64,000 bases of DNA from Nomia melanderi (lineage: Eukaryota > Arthropoda > Insecta > Hymenoptera > Halictidae): the NCBI RefSeq assembly GCF_051020985.1, contig NC_135002.1:7316001-7380000 (forward strand), read 5' to 3'. The position numbers and the translations under genes were made by a program. Below are positions 14,422 to 23,754 of the stretch, piece after piece. The notes below the pieces were generated by a model. The model worked only from the letters and a program-made list of their open reading frames with translations. It was not told where the DNA came from and did no database searches. The stretch's first letter is position 1; each line of letters opens with the position of its first letter.

Positions 14422-14862
14422 CTACTTTCGATTTAATGGAGATGTAAAGAAAAGTTCGCAAAATTCATTATGATTGAAATGAAGGTCAACGTTTTTTATT
14501 GCTGCATCGTAGTCATTGCAGAAATAAATAATCTGAAAGGAATCATGGATTGGAAGTGATTCATTTACTTGTAAATTGCTGTTGAGGTTCACATAGGGAG
14601 AGTAAAGAACGCGATATTCAGTATTCTTTTCTGGTACACGAATATCGATTGGTCGAGGTAGCAAGTGCAATGACTGCGTCTGCTATGGTGCAAAATAATT
14701 AAATGTGGCGCAATTTGTTCGTACATCTAAATGGAGAATTTGATCGATAAACAATGACATTTCCATTTTACATTTTTCTAAAGGAAGTCCTATGGTGTCA
14801 AGTCCAGTAATCCATCGTGTAATAAAAGAGAACATTGGATATTGCGAATATGAAAATGAACA
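14422..14862 (-). pseudogene. protein-like frame broken by one in-frame TAG
   Basis: One minus-strand reading frame is open from 14,862 to 14,422 apart from a single TAG at 14,683-14,685. The 59 codons before it include PMFSFITRWITGLDTIGLP and MSLFIDQILHLDV. The 86 codons after it include LLPRPIDIRVPEKN and YFCNDYDAAIKNVDLHF. Both halves have balanced, globular-protein composition in the same frame, unlike the surrounding AT-rich DNA. I do not recognise the family. Explanations are a decayed gene or terminal exon, two separate exons, removal of a very short intron (a 42-nt GT...AG segment, 14,683-14,724, spans the stop and is a multiple of three), or stop-codon readthrough. I see no upstream exon, start codon or promoter that settles it. 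Confidence 0.4.
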
Positions 14863-16074
14863 TCATATTATCTTTTTAGTGATTCTAAATTTTAATACAT
14901 AAATTTTCTAATTATATGATCAGACAAAATAAATTTGATTTATTATTTTAAATAATTTACTCTAAATTTTGAAGGATTTTTGATAAATCAGTATCTACAG
15001 TAGTAGCGATTGATTTATATGAAATTTAAATTTCTATTGAATTATCTACTAAGTATCGTCCAGTTATTAGTTATTTTTTTTAAATTATACTTTCAATACG
15101 AAATGTATTTACGTTGAATATTATATACCAAAATTATAAAACAGTTGAATGAAAAACTGAATCCTATAAAAGACGCATGGAAATAATGGAACCTTTATCA
15201 AAGGATAATACAAAATAGTAATATGAATATTTTGTACATTTCTTTGTAAAAAAAAAAGATACAAGTGTGATGTTTTGTTTTGCTTGAGGTCAGTCCGCAT
15301 GGTTTACTGAAATTAATGAATTCTTATATATTTCGTATAATTTACAGTTATTTAATAAATCTAACAAATAGACCTCAATTTTATTATACACAATTCAAAG
15401 CACATTTTATGCACGAGCGATGCGCATACCTAGAGACGTATATCTCACAATGGAAAAACATTACATACATACAAATTATTGCGCACATAATAGTGTATAA
15501 ATCTACATGTGTATGTGCGTCGTCGTGTATCAGATATTATTAACATGTGTGTATTTACATAATGAAAAAGGCATAGCCTTAATTATTGTTTTATTGTTAT
15601 CTATATACTCTGTGATTCGTTCAAAAAATCTAACACAGTTTATCATCAATGTTTCAATGAATTTACAATGCGTTTTTTTTTAAAACATCGATGCGTTCGT
15701 TTATATAATAATGAATACTTATTAAAAATTTTAATGTGATTCAATCGCAAAAAAATAGTTCAAACTATCTACCCCTTTATTCCAACGCCGTGTTATGTTG
15801 TGAACATACAATTATATGTAATTATGTGTAGTTTTCTTGACATTAACGTGACTTATAATTATTCAAAATAAGAAACATATTTACAGATATATTGTGTAAA
15901 ATAATACAAAATTGTTGTCAGTAGGATCTACAGCTTCGTCATTCCATATCATAATTTCCAAATAACCAAAGAAATCGAGAACATTAGATTTAACTTGTAC
16001 TGTATACCAAGTCACGCCAAGCCTGATTCATATGTAACAAACGTTATGTGTATAAAATCATCCTAGAAAATTGT
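14863..16074. other. AT-rich spacer and fl(2)d 3' UTR
   Basis: This is AT-rich DNA without a convincing gene. The right-hand part is the 3' untranslated region of fl(2)d, whose likely poly(A) signal is at 15,776-15,781. An 87-codon plus-strand frame at 15,280-15,543 is rich in Tyr, Ile and His, as random AT-rich sequence would be, and I do not consider it coding. Confidence 0.5.
15776..15781 (-). terminator. poly(A) signal AATAAA for fl(2)d
   Basis: The plus strand reads tttatt, which is AATAAA on the coding strand, about 295 bases past the fl(2)d stop. A second copy lies near 15,585 and could be used instead. Confidence 0.45.
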
Positions 16075-19000
16075 TCATTCTGGATCGCTCTGAAGCGTCT
16101 CACCATTAGTTAGGACTAATGCATCGTCATCAGCTTCGTTATAATCGAGAGAAAGAATACTCTCCCTTCTCTTTTTCTTGTGTGTCCTTTCATCGTCACT
16201 ACCTGGTGCACTTTTATCCCTTTTGGTCCTATCCCTACCCCTTGTTGTTCTAGTTAGCACCTCTTCCCCATTAGTTTTACTGTTACTTCTATTATGACTT
16301 TTGCTCCTTAATATCCTTTTGTTATTACGATTTTCTTCCTGTTCTTCCTCCCTATCACTTAATTCCTCATTCTCAACTTTAATAATTAAAGCAGCTGAAT
16401 CACTCGAGCTTTCATCATTATGATCGGCTTGATTAGGCTTCCGTTCTACTCTCTCTGTTCTTTCAGTACTAGAAAACTCACACTGAGGCGAACATCCTGA
16501 CGATAACGGTGGAGTCCTAGCACCTTTACACACATCACTATCCTCTATTGATTTCGAAGTTTTTGTTTCCAAAACCGAGTTTTCTTCCAATTCCTCTTTC
16601 TTAATAGGTGGAGTATGCGGAGACAAACCATTCGTCAAGTTATTTTCACTGGAGTTCGCTTTTAACGCCGCGTTTTCTTGTTGTAATAACGTTACTGATT
16701 CGCGAGCTTTGCGTAACTCTTGTTGTAAGAAATAAATTGTGCTTTGCATCCCTTCTACATCTTCATCCAAATCTTGTAAAAATTCATCCAACTCTATAAA
16801 GATACGAAAAAAATAAGGTCAGTGTGTTTCATAAAATGCATTTAATATTAATAAAAACGACGAAAATAGTACCTGACTGTGATTTTTTCATTTCTTCACT
16901 GAAGCTCCTCTGTAGTGCAAGGTCTCCTTCTAGTTTAGCAATACGGCCACTGGCAATCATACGACCTAATTCTTCATTTTCTTGATATAATAATCTACAC
17001 TTTGCCATTAACCGTTTTCCCGTGTTACTAGAAACAAGAATAATGTATAAAAAAACCGTATAATTCATTTATCTACAATAGCATATAATAAATGTTAAGT
17101 ACCTATCTGGTGTAAATTTCCATGCACTAAGTTCATTTTGAGTATCTTCTAATTTCGCTTTGGTTGTAACAAGTTCTTGCCTCAATTTCTGAATTAAAAT
17201 GTTTACAGCTGGATCTAGCAAAGCAGATCTTAGTGCAGCAGCGGACGGAGCATGAGCAGCTTTCATTTCAGCAATTTGATTCTAAAATAAATTTGAATTA
17301 AGCATTTGTATAAAAAGCTAAATAACTTGTATATTTTATTTATTATAAAATGAAACATCTACGTACAATGTATTCTTGTAATTCCTGTTCTTTAGAGGCA
17401 AGTCTCCTGACTAAGATTTTCTCTCTATGAGATGCTTCTGCATGTTGTTGCCTGTATTTGTTTTCAGACTCTCTCAACGATGTTAGTTCACCTATAAAGC
17501 AGTATTATATTATTTTTTTCTTTTAATCGAAATTTTCACTGTTTAAAGCTGTCTATGTGCTACATTGATTTGTTATATATTCAATATGATCATTATTATT
17601 ATATATAATGAAATCGCACTTGAACATAATATATTCAATAAATATTATAAACACACAAAATACAAAGTTTCCTTACAAAACGTATTAAAGAATACTATAT
17701 AATCATTAGTGTATTTTAGAATATAGTACGTTATGAGACCAACTGTTACATAAAACCTTTTTCAAATTTTTTTTATCCTATGAAAAAATCATTATAACAA
17801 ATAATACATTTTTCTTAATGTTACCAATTCATCTAGTAACATAAAATTGTTGTAACTTTCTCCACAGTAATAATATAAATTTTAAAAAAATCATTTATGA
17901 ATTAATAATGTTATTAATAGTCTTATGTTCTTATGTAACTTGACACTTTTTACTATTCTATATAAGGATTTTCCTTTCCGAGATGAAACAAGATATATAA
18001 GGTAAAAAAACTATATATCCGAAAGATGAATTTTTGTAAGTCGATTACAGGCGATAAAAATTGACGAGACACATAGAAAGCTTGAAACCTTAAAATATAT
18101 GTACATATATAATATAATGGTACAGAATATTCTGTACTCTTCTTTTATACTTCTTAATTGTATGTTTTGGTGAAATAAAGCATAGTGGTGAAAATCTACT
18201 ACATACTGTTTTGCCCTAAGTGCGCATAAACAAAATATGTTTTTATAGGTATGTGACATTGACTGCCTGACAACTGACATTTTTAATTAGCGCATACTTT
18301 GAGTTTTGGAGTCGTTGCATCGTGCCATTTGTGAGATTCTCTGTGCTTCCACCGAGACCAAGAGTGGATGTTATTTTTCTTCCATGAGAATTGACAGACT
18401 ACTTGTTGCAGACACAGATGTTGTCACAAGATGACCTCCCGGCCTTACTCAATCAGGTTTGTATTTCAGATCGGTATTTGGACATCAGGAAGTTATGGTG
18501 CAGGTACAAATGCATGCATGAATTGCGTTCTTAACGGAAATAGACAGGGATGGATGAGGTCTAGGAACATAATTAAAGTTGTTCAGTTTTATCAGACATA
18601 TCTAAATATAAGGTAATATTAAAAATATATAGACTGGGATAAGAATCATTAGGATCGGAGAAAGCAGCTGGAATTTCAGATGATAACTGCATCAATTAAA
18701 GGTTTCGTACTTCACCAAGACTTAGGTTCACGCACCCCTGGCACAGTGTTTTGTAGGCCAAAGGATGATATAGAGCCTCTGTTTTTACTCTCCTGAGCTG
18801 TATATTCAGAGCCAGCAAGGATGTTGTATTTCATTTCATAATCCTCGCAAAGTCGAAACTCGATATCCAATGTACACACATACACACACGCACTGTTCTG
18901 CTTCTGGCAGTGTGGTTTTTACTACACTGTAGAAAGATACGCGCACACTGCACAGTCACTTACATGATCATATTAAAAGTAAGCTGTGTGTGTTTATTGT

Positions 19001-19926
19001 GGTGAAAGAAATGATTTTTTTTGTGAACACGATCAAAGTAACCCATCATCTCTTCTTGTCACACAATATCACTGTTTTCGTTTCGATATACACTTTGCTT
19101 TTAATATTAAATAATTTTTAATATGAATAATAGCGCAATTTAACACCAGATGATAAAATTGTGGGTTATTTGCATAATACTATGTATTAGACTCTCTTAT
19201 ATATATGCGGTGTACATGACCGTCACATCACTTTTGCTCACCGATCAAATTTTCAAACACTGTACATACTGGCGTTAATTTAATTACCCGCACTACACAT
19301 CACAAATGTAGCTTTGGAAATGTATACAATATTACTATATCACTATCCTGCGTCTACGAAATATATTACCGAATTGACCTATCTGATACTTAGACGAATA
19401 CATAAAGTTTCTACAATTGAACGTTTGCTTATCAATGTCATAAAAAAATGTTCTTAAAAATTTCATCTATACTCTTACGCTAATTTCATAGTCAAGATTG
19501 CTTTAATCTTAAGACTTATAGAGAACTTAGTGTCATTATTATCCTAAACACTTTACGATTAAACGCTTGGTTCCCTAATCTTAACGTCCCTATAAGAGTC
19601 TTGTCTCATACAAGAGACCGTTGTGTTCTGGCATTCGTAAATTCGCTTAAGAAATGTGGTGAGTGAGATGGTCTCACTCATGTGATCTCAGTACCTTCCT
19701 GGGCTGCGGCCTGGGCCTCTAGACACTCCACATACAAGTCCTGTTCATGCCACTTGGCTGCTAGCTCGTCCTTTGTCATGGCATCCATTTGTTGCTGTGT
19801 TAGCTTCACGCGTCTCGGTTGTCTAGGGGACTGGGGACTGGTAGGTTTTCCACCTGCAACGTTGTTTTGAGGACTTCGTGGTGAAGATGGACCTGCAGAC
19901 TTAACATCGTTGCACTCCTCTGCCAT
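16075..19926 (-). CDS. fl(2)d: fl(2)d / WTAP, m6A methyltransferase complex regulatory subunit
   Basis: The Fl(2)d/WTAP family is a nuclear coiled-coil scaffold that anchors METTL3-METTL14 in the mRNA N6-methyladenosine writer and affects alternative splicing, including Sxl in Drosophila. Five coding exons join in phase: 19,695-19,926, 17,367-17,491, 17,103-17,281, 16,873-17,027 and 16,075-16,793, giving 469 residues. Family landmarks in order are DELAAKWHEQDLYVECLEAQ, TSLRESENKYRQQHAEASHR, QNELSAWKFTPDSNTGKRL (joined across exons 3 and 4), MAKCRLLYQENEELGR and DEDVEGMQSTI. These match the conserved WTAP core in order and spacing. The C-terminal ~200 residues are acidic, Ser-rich and Lys/Arg-rich and are probably disordered. 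The N-terminus carries Ser-Pro repeats (PSSPRSPQ, PTSPQSPRQPRR). Intron 1 is 2.2 kb, much longer than the others, and a perfect hairpin lies just inside it. Confidence 0.95.
18418..18534 (+). other. small ORF, 38 codons, inside fl(2)d intron
   Basis: The frame runs from ATG to TAA and begins MLSQDDLPALLNQV, with an open lead-in of ten codons before the ATG. Its composition is protein-like but the length is within chance expectation. It lies antisense to fl(2)d, and a possible splice acceptor (ttgttgcag) sits just upstream. This is weak support for a nested transcript. Confidence 0.2.
18712..18918 (-). other. protein-like open frame inside fl(2)d intron
   Basis: The minus-strand frame is open for 68 codons to a TGA at 18,712-18,714. 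It contains DIEFRLCEDYEMKYNILAG and SISSFGLQNTVPGVREPKSW, whose composition resembles an ordinary soluble protein end. The stretch begins just after a TAA. If it is an exon, possible acceptors (after CCAG or GCAG near 18,900) would enter at phase 0, whereas fl(2)d exon 1 ends at phase 1, so direct joining to exon 1 does not work. The opposite strand also carries a 38-codon ATG frame (18,680-18,796). I recognise neither. Confidence 0.3.
19660..19680 (-). repeat. perfect 9-bp hairpin next to fl(2)d 5' splice site
   Basis: tgagtgaga and tctcactca are perfect reverse complements around a 3-nt loop. On the fl(2)d strand the hairpin starts about 14 nt after the exon 1 donor. A stem this close to a 5' splice site could affect U1 access or bind a regulator, but that role is inference. 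Confidence 0.7.
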
Positions 19927-20427
19927 TTTATGAAAGATGCTATTACAACCACAGCTAGGGCCTTAAGAAAATTCTAAGAGCTGCTTCTTCTTCTTTAGTA
20001 GTTTAGCTGCGCTGAATGTGCTGATGATACGGTGTGAGTGCTAGCGCACATTTGTCTGGAAAGGTAATACACAATACATGTAGGTAATATATGTTTAATA
20101 GTACATTTGTTACAATGATATAGTACAATGTACTATCAAGAAAACAAGACAAGTAGATAAAAAACGAAAATATATTTTCTAAATATTATAAATAGATTAA
20201 AAATTCACTAAAAGATATTTTACTAAATAGTACAATGTGTTTATTACCAATTGATATATTATGTTTAATGTTTTATCATGCAAAGGGCTGTTCTCACATA
20301 TGAAAAATAGACATATATTTGTTATAAAAAGTAGCTGCATCCTCACAACAACATTAATATTTGTTTGTCATAAAATGGAACAAAACTTTTTCAGAGCGCA
20401 GGTTCAGACCCGGCTTTTAGAATGTAC

Positions 20428-20451
20428 CACGTGATTCAAGTTGGTCACGTG
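20428..20451. promoter_or_regulatory. paired canonical E-boxes CACGTG
   Basis: Two perfect CACGTG palindromes lie at 20,428-20,433 and 20,446-20,451, 18 bp apart, about 500 bp upstream of the fl(2)d start codon. The second, within gtcacgtggc, resembles sites bound by bHLH-ZIP factors (USF, Myc/Max, TFEB class), and canonical E-boxes are also CLOCK/CYCLE sites. The motifs are seen; the factor is not known. Confidence 0.45.
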
Positions 20452-20683
20452 GCTCGTTTAATGTTTTATTGCGACATGCGAGAATGGGTAGGGAATGTAG
20501 GATCCAGTTATCTATAGTCGAAAGGAACATTGACGCCATTATGTCGACATGTCTGCCATGAAAGAAAATTTCGCGGTATAACATTGAAATTCGTGATTGT
20601 TCCATTCTGAGCACTGTTAGAACCACTTAAGTGTGCAAATTACTTCGAAAATTTAGCAATCTGTTCAGAAAATGTACCTATGT

Positions 20684-20684
20684 T

Positions 20685-20717
<33 letters not shown>

Positions 20718-20767
20718 CATACATATATACATATATATGTATAAAATATATATATAATATATATATC
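20684..20767. repeat. (TA)n microsatellite
   Basis: A pure TA run of about 26 bases is followed by interrupted TA-rich sequence. Confidence 0.85.
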
Positions 20768-22093
20768 CAAATATTCGATTTTTTAGTGGAGATAGTAGAG
20801 GTAGTCATTGCATACTGTCAATTTAGTATTATGTTCATTCCACGTACCTGATCTAGTGACACGCCTATCATTCCACTGAAAAATGTTTGTATCCAATGTT
20901 CGTTATACCGTGAACCAACGAAACGCGACACCATACATACGCATATGCACATAGAGGTACACATATATATACACAAACGTAATTTTATAGTCTCTTGTAA
21001 GCAAGTAAAAACCTCGGTTAGCAGGTATTACGATCGATCAATCGGTGAAACATATAGATGTGTAGAGTTCGTCTCGATGTTCCGCGCATTCCAAATATAA
21101 TATTAATACGCGCGCATGAAACACATATCACGCAATCTCCGGAAAAGTATAGCAGTATAACCAAACACAGTAATGTAACTAATCACGAGCGATGATTACC
21201 GCCGACCTGAAGAATCAGAATGGCTAAAGAAATGAATATCAGCGCATGCTCCAATCACGATTCTCCAACTACTAGTGCTGCTGACATAGAATATACTGAA
21301 TAAGTGTTGTGAATAAACAGAGTACGCAAAATGCGACAGTGAAAAACCAACGCCACAAGAAGAAATTCATGAGATTAAATAGACTAAAATTACTTCACGC
21401 ATTTTTCGTACTGCTAAATGTTAATTTTACAATTTATTAAACCATAATCGTTTTAAGCACAATACACGAAATATATATTACGTATGTCAAACACCGAATC
21501 ACAGGGCTTTTACACTGAATAGATCGTTGTGAAGTTCTATAACTAGTCTAAAACGTTTCAAGATGGCAAACTGAAACCACCATTTTCAAACTATAGAAAG
21601 GTAAAAACTTGATAGACGAGTAAAGTATAATGCGAAAGAAGCATTTGTATTCGTCATAATAAAATATTTTGATTATTTATGTTTATTTGTCCATACTGGT
21701 AAACGATGCAAAGTTTAGGAGTTATTAAGAGAGATATTTAATATGAAAAATACAGAGAAATAAACACTACATTTTTTCTATTCTGTTTTGTTTTCAAGTA
21801 AGATGCGGAGGAGTCTCTAATGCTTCGTAAGCCTGCGATATCTTTTTTGATCACAGGTTTGAAAGATAATAATTTTAATAAATATTTAACTATATTTATA
21901 ATATTTTGATTATTACGTAATGTTATATTATTCTAATAATGTATTATTGCATAAAATTTTATAAAAATGCTTTTTACTAAAAGTCTATAGGTTATGTTAT
22001 TTAGAAGTGATCTGGATGTCGGCTAAATTTATTTTTTAAATATAATTTTTTTCATTTCAGAATTTGTATAGTGAAGGAATAAATTATTCTACA

Positions 22094-23062
22094 ATGCTTC
22101 TGCGTCGTAAAATCCTAGGAGTTGCTTTAGCTGGTTCTGTGTCTGCATTAGTACTCCCTCAAACTATACTTCTAGAAAAATATAAAGAATTGAAAGCTAA
22201 ATACCGGTGAGTAATTGAAGGTATTGAAAATTTTTATGGTACTATACAACATATATTCATTCCATTGTATTTTTAAAATAGCACAAACCAAACAGAAGTA
22301 CCACTTCATGAAAAATGTAAGAACTTATTTGAACAAGTGTTAGATGATATGAAGTTATCAGATGAAGATAGAAAGCTTATAAAACCTTTTCAAGCTTTTG
22401 GCTATAATATATTTTCTGCTGGAATGCTTACACGTTCCAGTTATGGAGCTATAATTGGAATTCCAATGACTTATGTACAGGGAGATGTAAACGCAATAAA
22501 TAAATTTCACATATCTTTCAATGGCAAACCTATAGATTGGACCAAAGAGTCTGCACATAATTTCTTAGAATCATTAGCACTCTCAGAGAATGCTCAAAAA
22601 TATGCAATTGCTCGAGAAGTCTTGAAATTAAAAAAGAACTATTTACATAAACAAGTACTGATGGTCGTTCTAAACACTTTAGGACTATATTACATCTATA
22701 GTAGGTGTTATAAAAATTTTGATGTGTTTCAAAGAAGTAGGTTTTTCCGTGTTTTATTAGGTTCTGTTATAATTTTTGTAACAGTTTTTACTACGTTTGC
22801 ATTGAATTGTGACATAAATGTTTATTTAGAGAAAAAACATGATGAAGAATTGTCGAAACTCGGTCCTAACTATGTTAAAGGTGCCATTGAATATTATAAT
22901 AAACTATTCATTAGAAATATGGCATTGAAAGATTTGTTAAATGATGAAAGAAAAAATCCTGACGTGTATAAATATGAAGATACTTTTATATGGAACAGAG
23001 GTGCATCGCTGCCTGAAAGAATTCTTTATTTCGAAGAATATTCACAGATGAATGCAAATTAA
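22094..23062 (+). CDS. TMEM177: TMEM177-like mitochondrial inner-membrane protein
   Basis: Human TMEM177 is a mitochondrial inner-membrane protein that acts with COX20 in handling newly made COX2 during cytochrome c oxidase assembly. Two coding exons, 22,094-22,206 and 22,282-23,062, join within an Arg codon and give 297 residues, close to the family length. The conserved block IKPFQAFGYNIFSAG followed by GAIIGIPMTY, and SENAQKYAIAREVL, match the vertebrate protein in order. Hydrophobic segments lie at about residues 8-27, 163-177 and 192-212; the last two probably form the membrane hairpin. The C-terminal half continues with YVKGAIEYYNKLFIRNMAL, also family-like. The gene is tail to tail with golgin-245. 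A leader intron (21,798-22,060) is possible. Confidence 0.85.
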
Positions 23063-23754
23063 TAGTTACTTTATATAGTAAAATAAGCATTTTATAAAAA
23101 AACAATGTGAATTGTAAGTAGTAAAAATTGGTGATTATTCATATATGAAGTAGTCATTATTAAATTGACTTTATTAATTAACATGTAGTAATTATACAAT
23201 TTATGTACATGTAACAAGTACATTGCTGATAATGGTTATTATTTTTACGAAATAAAATATTATAAATTTTCAAACAAAATTATCTTACAAAATTTGATAT
23301 CCTTTACACTGTATAACATAAAGAATCTCAAGAAAGAGCACATGCATAAATTGCAGGCAATCCTTGTAACAATAAATGTTTATTTTATTAGTTAAACTTA
23401 TAAATAGTTATAAAAGTTATTAAGAACATACCATGTTTATGGATGAACAGTTCATATTTGCCCTTGTATAGTAGAAGATATACTAGAAAGCGAAATCATT
23501 GTACCTTATCAAGTACCTACCAGTAAATAGTGCAAAACTTTTTATGTTTCTATAATTTCTATATATCATGTATTTATAATTTCGACAGAATACTAACCGT
23601 TTTTTAAAACTACATATTTCATAAATAAATGTAAGTTATTTACAAATTAATATACAAAAGTACTTACACATTCCTAAATTATATACATTATTTTGCACTA
23701 TGTGAGACCCAAAGAACCAAGCTGAAATAACGTGTAATTTAAATTTAGGATACT
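23063..23754. other. convergent 3' UTRs of TMEM177 and golgin-245
   Basis: This AT-rich spacer is shared by two convergent genes. An AATAAA for TMEM177 is at 23,251-23,256. Two minus-strand AATAAA candidates (tttatt at 23,379-23,384 and 23,384-23,389) could end golgin-245. The two transcripts may therefore come within roughly 100-150 bases of each other. Confidence 0.55.
23251..23256 (+). terminator. poly(A) signal AATAAA for TMEM177
   Basis: AATAAA lies about 190 bases downstream of the TMEM177 stop codon. Confidence 0.6.

Larger units (their letters stand above)
17492..19694 (-). other. long first coding intron of fl(2)d
   Basis: The donor follows GAAG at 19,695/19,694 and the acceptor precedes 17,491. 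The intron is far longer than the other introns of this gene. It includes a perfect hairpin next to the donor (19,660-19,680), a CA-rich patch near 18,870-18,893, and protein-like frames between 18,418 and 18,918 on both strands. Those frames could mark an alternative exon or a nested transcript. Confidence 0.8.
19927..22093. other. divergent spacer between fl(2)d and TMEM177
   Basis: This holds the 5' leader and promoter of fl(2)d (minus) and, further right, of TMEM177 (plus). I see two CACGTG E-boxes (20,428-20,451), a TA repeat (20,684-20,767) and an AAGATGGC motif near 21,560. A TMEM177 leader exon may end at 21,797 (donor gtaaga) and splice to 22,061 (acceptor tttcatttcag). No additional protein-coding gene is convincing. 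Confidence 0.5.
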
